A DNA stretch of 64,000 bases, taken from assembly GCF_039544265.1 (NCBI RefSeq), contig NZ_BAABLI010000008.1:248001-312000 (forward strand), read 5' to 3'. The stretch is from Corallincola platygyrae (GTDB lineage: Bacteria > Pseudomonadota > Gammaproteobacteria > Enterobacterales > Neiellaceae). The notes beneath the pieces were generated by a model. It searched no databases. It was not told the origin of the DNA and worked only from the letters and a program-made list of their open reading frames with translations. The translations under genes and the position numbers were made by a program. This document shows, piece after piece, positions 16,336 to 26,161 of the stretch. Numbering within the stretch: position 1 is the first letter of the stretch; every line of letters starts with the position of its first letter.

Positions 16336-17991
16336 CTACACCTCCACTGCTTCACGTGATTTTGTTTTTTCCCGAGTCAGCCAGAACTGCCATAGGCTGA
16401 TACTGGCGATAAACAGGAATAGGTAGGCCGACAATGCACTGCCCAGTCCGTAGGCTTCGTAGCCGAGGGTATGGCCTTTGACCAAGCCGTAGATGTAATG
16501 GATCAGAAGTTGAGTATCGCCAATTTGCGCGCTGACATTCTCCATCATTGGTCCGCCAGCGGTTAGCAAGAAGATCACATTGAAGTTATTGAAATTAAAA
16601 GTGAAGGAGAGGATCAGCAAAGGCACTATCGGTTTAATGATCATGGGCAGGGTGATATAGCGCAGTTTGTACCAGGTGCCCGCACCATCCATATTGGCCG
16701 CTTCATAAAGATCTTCGGGTATTGATTTCAACATGCCCATACACAGCAGCATAAAGTAGGGGAAGCCCAACCAAAGGTTAACCAGCAGTACCTGCAGTTT
16801 TGCCAGCCAGGGGTTGTAGTACCAATCTAATTTAACGCCAAACAGGTACTCTAGCAGCGCGTTGACCTCGCCAAAGTCGGTATTGAACATGGCGCGAAAA
16901 ATCATGATTGAAATAAAGCCGGGGACGGCAAAAGGCACAATCAGCAAAGTCCGAAGAATTCTTTGCCCTTTAATCCGGTGCCAGTTCAGTATCGATGCCA
17001 GCAGCATGCCCAAACTGAACTGCATCAATACCGTGAGGAATGCGAAGCTAATGGTCCATAAGGTAATTTTCAACAGTGCCCAGCGCTCTTCTGCCATACC
17101 AAACACGTCCAAAAAATTGGCAAAACCGACTTGGGTAACGAAGCCCGGTGTCACTATGTCATCGGTAAAGTCACCCTTTTCATCCAGATAGGCAAAGAAC
17201 CCTGTGTCGTAATTTGCCTGAAGATAACGGTTCGATTGTTTGTCCAGTAACAGGTCAGTGGATCTGTCTGGTAGAGGTAAGTTTGTGTCTGAAGCGACTT
17301 CATACTGGGGTAACAGCGGCAAGAATTCTCGCATGCCCAGCATGGAGAGTGGCGCTTCGCCCTCGCGGGTTAATCGCAGTTGTTTTAATGCACTGCGCAC
17401 CTTGATTACATCGCGCATTTTTAACGCTTCGTTTGGTGGCGATTCGCTCGTGGCCTGGAGTGGTAACTCCATCAACTGCGCCAATTCGTCATCTTTTGGC
17501 TTATCGGGCAGGTTAAATGGCGCCGTAGCAAACTGATTACCATGTTTGTCTTTGAGAAACAGTTGGTGCTGCTCACCCACGGCGTGAAGGCTAAACCGCA
17601 ACCGTTCCGCTTTTTCAGCGTATGTTTGCTCCAGCAGGTAGCTCACCGTGCGTTCATAAGTGAGCAGGTTTTTACTGCTGTAGTTGGTAAAGGCGATAGT
17701 GACGGAATAGACGATGGGGAACAGCATCAGCAGGAATACCAACACCATGGCGGGATAGATAAAACGCCAACCGGTAGCGGCTTGGTCATAGAGCAGATAG
17801 GCGCTGGATAGACCAAGTATCAGTGTGACGATGGCGATGGCGTATTCGCCCATTGCATAGAGATGTACCAGGGCGTAGGCGACAGACAGCAGAATGCCGC
17901 CAGCGAGAAGAAGTACAAGAAATCGTTTGAAAGATAATGAGTTAGAGGATGAGTGAGGGGAAGACAGGGTCATAGAGGTTGATATTGTCAT
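16336..17991 (-). CDS. malF: Maltose/maltodextrin ABC transporter permease MalF
   Basis: The 551-residue protein shows the MalF layout: three early membrane helices (about 30-105), the large periplasmic P2 loop (about 110-310), then a permease core with the EAA loop YEAANMDGAGTWYKLRYI. MalF with MalG makes the channel, and P2 contacts MalE. I chose ATG 17991 because AAGGAA lies five bases before it; ATGs at 18021 and 17973 are alternatives. It is the first gene of a minus-strand operon malF-malG-ABM and perhaps two more. It is about 37 residues longer than E. coli MalF, mostly at the N-terminus. Confidence 0.93.
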   Translation of the reverse strand: MTISTSMTLSSPHSSSNSLSFKRFLVLLLAGGILLSVAYALVHLYAMGEYAIAIVTLILGLSSAYLLYDQAATGWRFIYPAMVLVFLLMLFPIVYSVTIAFTNYSSKNLLTYERTVSYLLEQTYAEKAERLRFSLHAVGEQHQLFLKDKHGNQFATAPFNLPDKPKDDELAQLMELPLQATSESPPNEALKMRDVIKVRSALKQLRLTREGEAPLSMLGMREFLPLLPQYEVASDTNLPLPDRSTDLLLDKQSNRYLQANYDTGFFAYLDEKGDFTDDIVTPGFVTQVGFANFLDVFGMAEERWALLKITLWTISFAFLTVLMQFSLGMLLASILNWHRIKGQRILRTLLIVPFAVPGFISIMIFRAMFNTDFGEVNALLEYLFGVKLDWYYNPWLAKLQVLLVNLWLGFPYFMLLCMGMLKSIPEDLYEAANMDGAGTWYKLRYITLPMIIKPIVPLLILSFTFNFNNFNVIFLLTAGGPMMENVSAQIGDTQLLIHYIYGLVKGHTLGYEAYGLGSALSAYLFLFIASISLWQFWLTREKTKSREAVEV

Positions 17992-18156
17992 AGCTTTCCT
18001 TAGTGACATTTGAGCGGCCATTTCAGCCTGCTCAGGCTTATTGTTATTAATTTGTTGCTAAAACATACGCTGCCAGAAATATTTGAGCAACCGCTTGTTT
18101 CAGCTCAAAAATGTGATGTTTGTTAAGGAAAATATGTGAGTAGAGTCGATGAGAGG

Positions 18157-18199
18157 AAAAAACAAAACGGCGCTCTGAGCTAACTCAGGGCGCCGTTTT
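18157..18199 (-). terminator. Terminator after the RND efflux operon
   Basis: AAAACGGCGC (18164-18173) pairs with GCGCCGTTTT (18190-18199), the stem being extended by CTGAG/CTCAG. On the minus strand it is followed by a T-rich run, downstream of the pump gene stop. Confidence 0.9.
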
Positions 18200-18221
18200 A
18201 TCAGGGGCGTGGTGTTACAAG

Positions 18222-21200
18222 CTAGGGCTCTGTTACCACGGTATTCGATGCGTCATCTTGTTTTGGAGAACGGCGATACAGTCCAAACAGTTTGCGGAAG
18301 AGATTGCCGATATCCTGCAGCATCAGGTACATGCAGGGTACCAACAGCAGGGTGATGATAGTGGCAAATATCACCGCAAAGCCCAGCGCGACAGCCATTG
18401 GAATCACGAAACGTGCCTGTAGGCTGGTTTCGAACATAATGGGCACAACGCCAGCAAAGGTAGTGATGGAAGTTAGTGTAATGGCGCGGAAGCGCGCACA
18501 TCCCGCCTCAATTACCGCTTGTTTAACACTCATGCCTGCACGTCTTGCCTGGTTGACGTAGTCCGTCATTACAAGACTGTCGTTAATCACAACACCGGCG
18601 GCAGCAATCAAACCAAAGGTCGACATAAGGCTCATATCGATACCAAACCAGAAGTGGCCCCAGATGGCGCCAGTCAGACTGAATGGGATCACCGACATGA
18701 TAATAATTGGCTGAGCGTAGCTCTTCAGCGGCACGGCCAGAAGCACATAGACGATCAGCATGCCCGCAATAAAGAACATCATCTGTTCGTTCTGTTGGGC
18801 TTGCTGCTCTTCGACGGAGCCGCCAAGCTCGGTTTTAATGCTTGGGAACTGCTCTTTCATCTGAGGCAGCATGGTTTCTTCGATGATTTCGACGACTGCA
18901 TTTGGCTCGATCTTCTCTTCATCGATGTTGCCCCATACGTAGACGCTACGGAAACCACCTTCACGACGGATGTAGCTGATACCCGGTTTTTCATCCAGAT
19001 AAACCACATCGCCCAGCATCACCTCTTCGCCACTTGGCGTAGTGATCACAGCATATTTAAGCTCAGCAAACTTCTCTCGGGTTAGTTTGGGGTAACGCAC
19101 CATCACGCGCACCTCTTCACCATCACGCAATACACGCTGAGCCTCGCCGCCATAGAAGCCTGCACCCACCTGACGGGCGATAGACATCAGGTCTAATCCG
19201 AGGTCATAGGCAACCGGGCTCAGGCGAAGCTGCACTTCCTTACTGGCTGGGTCGATGGTCGAGCTGATATCAAACAGTCCTTCCTGCTGTTGCAGCATGG
19301 AAATAAACTGACGACCAGCGGCGTTAAGCGTTTCAAGATCAGCACCAAACAGCAGGTAACCGAATTCGCCATCGTCACGACCACCATTAACATCATCTTG
19401 AACCGTGAACGATTTCATACCCGCAATAGGCGGGATTGCTTCGCGCCAGCGACGGGCCAGTTCGAAGGTGTCGTAAGGACGCAGTTCTTCATCTACCAGA
19501 GGCGCTAGAATGCGGCCTTCATCTCTCTCTTCGTTGAATGCCAGGACGTCACGGATCATGCCTTGGCCATGCTCTGCTATCGTGTCCGCCTCGATCTGCA
19601 TAATCACAGCTTCGATGGTCTGGATCGCATCAATGGTTTGCTGGTCCGACACGGTTTCGTTCATCTCGATTGAGACACTGGGGAAATCGTGTGGGACTTT
19701 AGGGCTGGGAACAAAACGTACGTGGTTGGCTTGCACCAGGCCAAAGCTGATTACCAGCAGGGCGACAAAGCCGAAAAAGACGGTCCAGCGCCATTCGGTA
19801 CACAGGGTAACAAACTGTTTGTATGGCCCATTTACGAAGCCAAAGAAACGCGTGTTGAAACGATCACGCCAGCTGCCTTTTTTCACCGGGGAGAAGTTAG
19901 TGTGTGCCAGGTGAGCAGGCAGGATCAGCTTAGATTCGATCAAACTGAACACCAGACACAGGATCACCACCACGGCGATAATGTAGAAGAAGGTGCCCTC
20001 TGGCCCGGATGACATCACAAATGGGGCAAACACGGCAATGGTTGTGAGTACGCCAAAGGTTGCTGGTGTTGCCACCCGTTTAGCCCCTCTAACGACACTG
20101 TCAACGCCCCCTCCACTTCGTTCAATTTCTGTGTATGCGCTTTCGCCAATGACGATGGCGTCATCGACCACGATCCCGAGTACCATGATGAAAGCAAACA
20201 GCGACAGAATATTAATGCTTACCCCAAATACCGGCATCATCATGATGGCACCAAGGAAGCAGAGCGGCAGTCCCAGCATCACCCAAAACGCCAGTCGGAA
20301 ACGCAGGAAGATGGTAAGCATCAGAGCGACCAGAATAGAACCCTGAAGCAGGTTCTTCAGCATCATGTCGAGGCGGCCGTTGAGGTAATAGGTGAAGTCC
20401 ACCAATACCTTAATCTGCATACCTGTGGGTAACGTCTTGTTGCGCTCTTCGATATAACGTTTTACTGAGTCCGCGACAGGAATAATGCTTTGATCTTTGG
20501 TGGCGCTGACCGACATGTAGATGGCATTTTCACCTGAGTAGCGGAAATAGTGCTCACCCTCGGTAAAGTCATCCTGGATGGTAGCAATGTCTTTTAGAAG
20601 CACCTTGGCGCCATTGGCACCGATCTTAATTGGGATATTGCGGAACTCTTCGCCGCTGTAAAACTGGTTTTCGATACGCACCGATACAATGCCGGAATCT
20701 GTGCGTAGCTGGCCTGCAGAGATATTGGCTGAATAGCGGCTGATAGCAGCACTGACATCTTCCATGGTCAGGTCATAACGGCGCAGTGCCTCAGGCGGGA
20801 TCTCTATCGCGATTTCATCTTCCGGCGCGCCAAAATAGACCAAGGATACGTTACCCAGCTGGAGCAGCTCGTTCTTAACCTCTCTGGCAACGGGTTTCAG
20901 CTCGGTCAGCGGGTAGTCACCGACCAATGACATCTCAATTACTTCCTGGCGGAACTCCTGCTGGTAAACCGTAATGGGTTCCATTTCGGCAGGAAATGAA
21001 GCGATACCGTCAATGCGCAGTTTTACTTTGTCCAGCACTTCGGGCAGGTGAGCATCTGGATTGATCTCCAGCGTGACAGAGCCGGAGTTTCTGTGCGCGC
21101 GAGAGATGCTGCGCTTAATCTCGGTAACATCTTTCAGCGCTTCATCAATCTTGATCAGAATGCTCTCTTCAATTTCCTGAGGAGAGGCACCTCGGTAGGT

Positions 21201-21368
21201 TGCTTCCGCGCGAATGTAGTTGCGTTCGATGTTGGGAAACATCTGGCGCTGAATCGTAAAGTAGCTGATCACACCCATGATAAGGATGAAAAACATCATC
21301 AGGTTGGCAGCCACTGAGTTGTTGGCGAAATAGGCGATCAGGCCTTTCTTCGAGTCTATCTCTGACAT
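18222..21368 (-). CDS. RND efflux pump, inner-membrane permease subunit
   Basis: The 1048-residue protein has the RND plan: a first helix near residues 18-38, a periplasmic porter domain (about 40-335), helices 2-6, a second periplasmic domain (about 565-860) and helices 8-12. The proton-relay Asp pair is visible in the helix-4 segment VLGIVVDDAIVIGES. It drives drug or metabolite export by proton antiport together with the adaptor encoded upstream and a TolC-like protein encoded elsewhere. It starts 12 bases after the adaptor stop. The sequence is closer to the heavy-metal-free AcrB/MexF-like 'orphan' RND group than to AcrB itself, and the substrate is unknown. Confidence 0.93.
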   Translation of the reverse strand: MSEIDSKKGLIAYFANNSVAANLMMFFILIMGVISYFTIQRQMFPNIERNYIRAEATYRGASPQEIEESILIKIDEALKDVTEIKRSISRAHRNSGSVTLEINPDAHLPEVLDKVKLRIDGIASFPAEMEPITVYQQEFRQEVIEMSLVGDYPLTELKPVAREVKNELLQLGNVSLVYFGAPEDEIAIEIPPEALRRYDLTMEDVSAAISRYSANISAGQLRTDSGIVSVRIENQFYSGEEFRNIPIKIGANGAKVLLKDIATIQDDFTEGEHYFRYSGENAIYMSVSATKDQSIIPVADSVKRYIEERNKTLPTGMQIKVLVDFTYYLNGRLDMMLKNLLQGSILVALMLTIFLRFRLAFWVMLGLPLCFLGAIMMMPVFGVSINILSLFAFIMVLGIVVDDAIVIGESAYTEIERSGGGVDSVVRGAKRVATPATFGVLTTIAVFAPFVMSSGPEGTFFYIIAVVVILCLVFSLIESKLILPAHLAHTNFSPVKKGSWRDRFNTRFFGFVNGPYKQFVTLCTEWRWTVFFGFVALLVISFGLVQANHVRFVPSPKVPHDFPSVSIEMNETVSDQQTIDAIQTIEAVIMQIEADTIAEHGQGMIRDVLAFNEERDEGRILAPLVDEELRPYDTFELARRWREAIPPIAGMKSFTVQDDVNGGRDDGEFGYLLFGADLETLNAAGRQFISMLQQQEGLFDISSTIDPASKEVQLRLSPVAYDLGLDLMSIARQVGAGFYGGEAQRVLRDGEEVRVMVRYPKLTREKFAELKYAVITTPSGEEVMLGDVVYLDEKPGISYIRREGGFRSVYVWGNIDEEKIEPNAVVEIIEETMLPQMKEQFPSIKTELGGSVEEQQAQQNEQMMFFIAGMLIVYVLLAVPLKSYAQPIIIMSVIPFSLTGAIWGHFWFGIDMSLMSTFGLIAAAGVVINDSLVMTDYVNQARRAGMSVKQAVIEAGCARFRAITLTSITTFAGVVPIMFETSLQARFVIPMAVALGFAVIFATIITLLLVPCMYLMLQDIGNLFRKLFGLYRRSPKQDDASNTVVTEP

Positions 21369-21380
21369 AAGAGCCTCCCG

Positions 21381-22523
21381 CTATCGTTGAGCGACGGCGG
21401 CAGCTTCAAGCTTAACCTCCATCCCTTTTTGCGGATACTCAGGCAGTGTCAGAACCAGCTGCTCACCAGCGCTCAGGCCATCACTGATAAAGAAATACTC
21501 ACCTTCTTCACGCAGTACTTCGACCCGGCGAGGGAAGAGTTTATTGTCTTCATCCATTAACCACAGCGTGCGGTTACTGACAAGGTCCTGTGGTACCTGA
21601 TATACGTTGGTGAGGGTTTTGCCTTTAAAGGTAACACCTACGTAGCTACCAAATTTCAACTTTGGTTGGTTGCCATTGAGGCTGTAGGGGTCTTCAATAC
21701 GAGCCACCAGGTGGGTCATGCGGGTGGCATTATCAACCACGCCGAGATCTCGAACGATCTCCGCCTGACGCTCAATGCCGTGTAGGCCTTTGGTAGCAAT
21801 GGTTGCGGTGCTGCCCTCGATGGCATCAGGTAGAAATGCGTTATCAAAACCAGGCACAGGGAAAATAACCTCAGCCGCTTCGATACTGCTTAGTTCAGCA
21901 ACCGTATCGCCAACATTCACAAACTGGCCCACACCCAGATCCCGGGAGATCACCAGCGCGTCATAAGGCGCGCGGACTTCGCAGTTGTTCAGATCCCGTT
22001 GAGCCAGCTTGAGCCCAGCTTCGGCAGATTGTACATCTGCTTTGGCACTCATCACCTGAGGTTTACGCAGGTAAAGATCTGAGACTGTACGATCTTTCAT
22101 TCTGCGCGCTTCTGCTTCGGCTACTTTGGCCTTCGCTTCCTCTTCGATCAGGAGGGCGTGGGCACGACGAAGTTCAGCTTGAGCCTGAATCAATGCCGCT
22201 TCGTAATTGTCCTTTTCGATGGTAAACAGGATATCACCCTCTTTTACCAGTCCCCCAGCGGTGAAGCTAGGGTTCCACTGCGTGACCTCACCCGATACCT
22301 GGGCTGCCAGCATGGTGCTTTGCAATGGCTTAACTTCACCATAGCTGGCGATAGTGACCTGGTAGTCAACTGATTGCAGCGTAGATACCCGTACAGTTGG
22401 GCGTGTATCTACCACCTTCACTTCTTCAGGTGCTTTTTCGGTGGCTTTAATCAATTTCATGCCGCCAGCTCCGACGGCCAGCACTGCGACGGGCAGTGCC
22501 CATTTCATCCATTTTTTGCTCAT
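21381..22523 (-). CDS. RND efflux pump periplasmic adaptor (membrane fusion protein)
   Basis: The 380-residue adaptor has an N-terminal membrane anchor (about residues 8-24), a barrel-sandwich half (YGEVKPLQSTMLAAQVSGEV), a helical hairpin (about 105-165, rich in Ala/Glu/Arg), the second lipoyl half (NCEVRAPYDALVISRDLGVGQFVNVGD, about 180-207) and a C-terminal beta-barrel. It bridges the RND permease and an outer-membrane channel. It is the first gene of a two-gene operon, and no local regulator gene is present. Confidence 0.92.
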   Translation of the reverse strand: MSKKWMKWALPVAVLAVGAGGMKLIKATEKAPEEVKVVDTRPTVRVSTLQSVDYQVTIASYGEVKPLQSTMLAAQVSGEVTQWNPSFTAGGLVKEGDILFTIEKDNYEAALIQAQAELRRAHALLIEEEAKAKVAEAEARRMKDRTVSDLYLRKPQVMSAKADVQSAEAGLKLAQRDLNNCEVRAPYDALVISRDLGVGQFVNVGDTVAELSSIEAAEVIFPVPGFDNAFLPDAIEGSTATIATKGLHGIERQAEIVRDLGVVDNATRMTHLVARIEDPYSLNGNQPKLKFGSYVGVTFKGKTLTNVYQVPQDLVSNRTLWLMDEDNKLFPRRVEVLREEGEYFFISDGLSAGEQLVLTLPEYPQKGMEVKLEAAAVAQR

Positions 22524-22850
22524 AACTGAAATCTGCTATCTATTAGGCTCAACTTATAGTAACTGCTGAGTTGCAAATCAAAGTTAACAAATTGTAAATA
22601 ACTATGAGTGACAAGCTAACAGGTTGATTAATAGTGGATGAAATGTGATCAGATAACTTGGATTAAGTAATTTGCTGTTGTCTAATAAAGCGGCGATAAG
22701 GAAGTCATTGCGACATCACCCGGCTTCAAGGTTCTGAAGCCCCTTTCCTTCCTATTTGCTTGATGTGCGACTGAATGCGCCTTTTTAACTTCATTGTTAG
22801 AGCGCCTTTCTGGTTGCAAGTAAGTTATGTTGTTACGTAGGGATACATAT
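22524..22850. other. 327-base intergenic region between divergent units
   Basis: No gene is supported. An AT-rich part (22570-22690) probably holds promoters for the efflux operon (minus) and the DUF945 gene (plus). GGTTCTGAAGCC and nearby pairs form only a weak hairpin near 22720-22745. TAGGGA before 22851 is the DUF945 ribosome site. Confidence 0.5.
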
Positions 22851-24122
22851 ATGAATAAGTCAGTTGTTATCGGCGTCGGCCTGGTCGGCGTTATTGGTCT
22901 GTGTGCTGCTGGTACCTATGCGTCAGGACAGATGCTCGACAATATCTACCCCATGAGCATCGCCAAACTAAATCAATCTCCTGTTATGGAGGTTGAAATG
23001 GAACAAACCAGTAGCTCCTTCTTTGAACGCTCCCATAAGTTTATGGTCACCCTGAATGGCGAAGTATCGCTTGAATTCACAGAACAGGTGACCTTGTTAC
23101 CCTGGGGGGCCTCGGGTGAAGTTGAGTTGGTGCAGCAGGGGGATATGTTCTCTCAATTGCGTGAAGAGACCACCTTCACCGAGTTACCTCTTGAAATCAG
23201 CTGGCATGCAAATCAGCTATTCGGCAACGCGTCTCTGGAAATGCTGATGGAAGCGTTTTCTATTGAAAGCAAAGATCCTGAAGACAGCTCCGTCGCACAC
23301 ATCAAACCGCTATCGCTTTCTGTCGACGCAACCGTTTCGGGGTATGCAGAGATGTTTGAGTTTACATGGCAGGGCATGGAGTTTGGCGATGGCGAAGGCA
23401 CATTCGTTATGGATGAGATGACAGCTGGAGGAGTTGGCGAAGAGAACGACGGTGTATTTTTGATGACGGATGGCTTCTACAAGGTGGCGTCGGTAACGTT
23501 TCACGATCCTGACAGCCAAACCAAATTCAATCTGGTGGATCTGAAGTTCACCAGTCGCAACGAGAAGCAGGGAGAGAACGCCTTGCTGGAGAATGAGTTT
23601 GCTGTCGCTTCCTTTGATTTCTCTGATGGCCAACAGAACATCAGCATGCTTGATGCCAAATTCGAAGTGACATTAGACAATCTTTCATGGCAGGCGATGA
23701 AGGCGCTTCAGACCATTAACCAAGGCCAGATGATGACGGATGACGAAGCGACTCAAGCCTTCTCTGCTTTGTTTAATCAAGGATTTGACGTGGCCCTGGA
23801 TACGCGTATCAATGATCTTTCTGTGATGGGCCCGATGGGGGCCGGCAGCGGTGAAGTGAGTGCTAAGGGGAGTCTGGTGATCCAGCCCTCAGACTTTGAA
23901 GCATTGCAGCACAATCCGATGGCGCTGATGCAAAGCCTGGTTGGCGAATTGGACCTGTCTTTGAGTCAGTCACTGGCTGATATGGCTGCCGATGCTGGCG
24001 CACCTCCTTATCAGGCGCTGGCAGATGCTGGCTATGTCAAAGTGGAAGATGGTCTTATTAAATCCAAATTAGCGTTGGCAGCTGAAGGTCTGACCGCCAA
24101 CGGTATGCCTTTGGGGATGTAA
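22851..24122 (+). CDS. DUF945 (YdgA-like) family protein
   Basis: The 423-residue protein starts at ATG 22851 (MNKSVVIGVGLVGVIGLCAAGTYASG), giving an N-terminal membrane anchor or uncleaved signal. The body is beta-rich with family-like elements near the start (FERSHKFMVTLNG), a middle part with repeated strands, and an amphipathic C-terminus ending PYQALADAGYVKVEDGLIKSK. DUF945 proteins are periplasm-facing and of unknown function; E. coli YdgA is one. An earlier ATG at 22827 has no ribosome site. The DUF350 and transglutaminase-like genes follow at short spacing. Confidence 0.75.
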   Translation: MNKSVVIGVGLVGVIGLCAAGTYASGQMLDNIYPMSIAKLNQSPVMEVEMEQTSSSFFERSHKFMVTLNGEVSLEFTEQVTLLPWGASGEVELVQQGDMFSQLREETTFTELPLEISWHANQLFGNASLEMLMEAFSIESKDPEDSSVAHIKPLSLSVDATVSGYAEMFEFTWQGMEFGDGEGTFVMDEMTAGGVGEENDGVFLMTDGFYKVASVTFHDPDSQTKFNLVDLKFTSRNEKQGENALLENEFAVASFDFSDGQQNISMLDAKFEVTLDNLSWQAMKALQTINQGQMMTDDEATQAFSALFNQGFDVALDTRINDLSVMGPMGAGSGEVSAKGSLVIQPSDFEALQHNPMALMQSLVGELDLSLSQSLADMAADAGAPPYQALADAGYVKVEDGLIKSKLALAAEGLTANGMPLGM

Positions 24123-24182
24123 GTTATATATGGGAGAGGGATTGCCCCTCTCCCGAAATTGTTGATCAAGTAAGAGAGAGTT

Positions 24183-24410
24183 ATGGGCGGAGAATTTCTA
24201 ACTGCGACGCTGTTCAACCTTGCAGTTAACCTGATTTATACCTTGGTGGCGCTGTTGGTCGGTGTATTGGCATTGCGGTTTATCGATAACAAGCTTTTGA
24301 AAAACATCGACATCGAACAGGAGTTGAAAGAGGGTAATGTCGCTGTTGCCATCTTTGCGTCAACTATCCTGCTGTTTGTCGCCTTGATTATCTCTTTTGG
24401 CCTTAAATAG
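24183..24410 (+). CDS. DUF350 small membrane protein
   Basis: The 75-residue protein has two hydrophobic helices (about residues 10-32 and 50-72) and the DUF350 signature IEQELKEGNVAVAIFASTILL between and within them. Most members, such as E. coli YjfL, carry two DUF350 units; this one has a single unit. Function unknown; inner membrane. TAAGAGAGAG precedes the start. It is likely co-transcribed with the transglutaminase-like gene 43 bases downstream. Confidence 0.85.
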   Translation: MGGEFLTATLFNLAVNLIYTLVALLVGVLALRFIDNKLLKNIDIEQELKEGNVAVAIFASTILLFVALIISFGLK

Positions 24411-24453
24411 GCATTTTTCAGCGGCCAGAATCAGCAGCTAGAAATAGATCGTA

Positions 24454-25281
24454 ATGAAAGCCAGTTGGATCATTTACCTGCTCCTGTTTGCTTGTCTTGT
24501 TTACGTAGGCATGCAGAAAGATCGTCCTCCCAGTTTGGAGCGTGTGATGGCAAATGCGCTGTCTGCGCAAATGGAAGACGCGGCCAATCGTATCCCTGTG
24601 CGAATGCTTGATTCTGCAAATCAGAGAGGTTCAGTGCATGTGCTCAGCAATGGCAAAAATGTGTTTGAACAGGATATTGTGGCCTTCATTCGGTCACAAC
24701 AGAGTCAGACAGACACCACCTACCTATGGCGATTTGAGCCCGATGGTTATAGCACCGCGACCGCTCAAGGCTTAGATAATCAGCACCATTTCGTAAACAG
24801 TTACCTGGTGGGGTATTCACCGTTCCAAACCGACAAGCTTTGGGTGCCCCTTTACACGGTTGCGACCCGTAAACAGTACCAACTGGACAGCGAGCAATAT
24901 CAGAAAGGTGACCTATGGCAGAACTCGGCTCAAGCTTATCTTTACACCCGTGGAGACTGTGAGGACCATGCGCTGCTGTTGGCTGACTGGCTGATTGCCA
25001 GCGGCATTGATGCCCGTGTTGTTATGGGCAACTACAGAAATGAAGGGCATGCCTGGGTGGTGGCATTTAAAGATGGCGAGGCGTTTCTCCTGGAAGCAAC
25101 AGATAAGCGAAGATATGCCGCGTGGCGCCATTACCCCAAAGCCAGTCTGGCGAAGCACTATGCCCCTGAAATCATGTTCAATCGCCATTCACTTTGGCTG
25201 AATCAGGGCAGCAAACAAACCCGTGATTACCAAGGTTCACATTGGCAGAAGCGTTCTGTGTTTAAACCTGCCAGTAGTTAA
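24454..25281 (+). CDS. Membrane-anchored transglutaminase-like cysteine peptidase
   Basis: The 275-residue protein has an N-terminal signal/anchor (residues 5-20) and a transglutaminase-like domain with a visible triad: Cys169 in RGDCEDHALLLADWL, His199 in NEGHAWVV and Asp217 in LLEATDKRR. Such periplasmic enzymes are papain-like and often process or cross-link proteins or peptidoglycan-linked peptides. The substrate is not predictable. It follows the DUF350 gene in the same orientation. Confidence 0.8.
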   Translation: MKASWIIYLLLFACLVYVGMQKDRPPSLERVMANALSAQMEDAANRIPVRMLDSANQRGSVHVLSNGKNVFEQDIVAFIRSQQSQTDTTYLWRFEPDGYSTATAQGLDNQHHFVNSYLVGYSPFQTDKLWVPLYTVATRKQYQLDSEQYQKGDLWQNSAQAYLYTRGDCEDHALLLADWLIASGIDARVVMGNYRNEGHAWVVAFKDGEAFLLEATDKRRYAAWRHYPKASLAKHYAPEIMFNRHSLWLNQGSKQTRDYQGSHWQKRSVFKPASS

Positions 25282-25367
25282 GATCCATCCGCTCATCTAT
25301 CTCGTTCTAAATCTCTAATCGTCAGTCCGTGTCCGGACTAAAATGTGATTGAAGCGAGGGCCAAATA

Positions 25368-25583
25368 ATGAACACTTTCAATCCCAACAAACTTCGCATG
25401 AGCAAGTGGACCAATGTCGGGGGCACAGGCTCGCACAAACACTATGTGGTCACTGACATATCGATGGACGAAGAGGGGGCTATCGAGTCCTGCACTATGG
25501 AGGCGGTCGGCTCTCATCAAGAGCGAACGGTGGAGTGGCAGGAACTATACGATAATCGCCGTTGGAAATCGGGCTGGGAGTAA
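25368..25583 (+). CDS. TIGR02450-family tryptophan-rich small protein
   Basis: The 71-residue protein begins MNTFNPNKLRMSKWTNV and ends RRWKSGWE, with conserved Trp residues, the KHYVVTDI segment and CTMEAVGSHQE as in TIGR02450. The family is of unknown function, cytoplasmic, common in marine gammaproteobacteria. It stands alone between two spaced genes. Confidence 0.85.
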   Translation: MNTFNPNKLRMSKWTNVGGTGSHKHYVVTDISMDEEGAIESCTMEAVGSHQERTVEWQELYDNRRWKSGWE

Positions 25584-25677
25584 ACGGTAGAAACAAAAAG
25601 ATTTCTGCGGTGTTTCTCGATTTCACTTACACTATGCGCCATTGGCAGTCGGCCGTGGTTATGTGTGAGGAAAAGTG

Positions 25678-26100
25678 ATGAAGGTATGTGGTGTTGAACT
25701 AAAAGGCAGTGAAGCGATTATTTGCTTGTTGTCACTGGAACAGGGGCTGTTTGAGATCCCAGATTGCCGCACATCACGTATTGCTATCTCCAAGTCGACA
25801 ACCACAGAAGAGATGCGCAAGTTCCAGTTTGACTTTGCCAAGCTGATGGAAGACTACAAGGTTGAGCAGGTTGTTATCAAAGAGCGCATGACCAAGGGCA
25901 AGTTTGCCGGTGGCGCTGTTAGTTTCAAACTGGAATCAGCCATTCAGCTTATCAAAGAGTTGAATGTCGATCTTATTTCAGCGACCGAAATTAAAGAGAC
26001 AGTAAAACGCAATCCGATGCCTGTTGAGTTTAAAGCAACTGGCCTGAAACAGTTTCAGGAGCAGGCATTTACTGCGGCGTATGCATTCTTAAGCAAGTAG
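25678..26100 (+). CDS. DUF3010 family protein
   Basis: The 140-residue protein begins MKVCGVELKGSEAIICLL and has FDFAKLMEDYKVEQVVIKERMTKG, an RNase H-like or nuclease-like alternation of strands and helices. This matches DUF3010, small proteins of unknown function. A GTG directly before the ATG is open, but GAGGAAAAG is spaced better for ATG 25678. A terminator follows 34 bases after the stop. Confidence 0.8.
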   Translation: MKVCGVELKGSEAIICLLSLEQGLFEIPDCRTSRIAISKSTTTEEMRKFQFDFAKLMEDYKVEQVVIKERMTKGKFAGGAVSFKLESAIQLIKELNVDLISATEIKETVKRNPMPVEFKATGLKQFQEQAFTAAYAFLSK

Positions 26101-26133
26101 CTGAATTAGTTTTACCTCTGTTTGTTTCAACTG

Positions 26134-26161
26134 AAACCAAGCCGAACCGGCTTGGTTTTTT
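26134..26161 (+). terminator. Intrinsic terminator after the DUF3010 gene
   Basis: AAACCAAGCCG (26134-26144) pairs with CGGCTTGGTTT (26148-26158), then TTT. The repeat cluster begins at the very next base. Confidence 0.93.
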
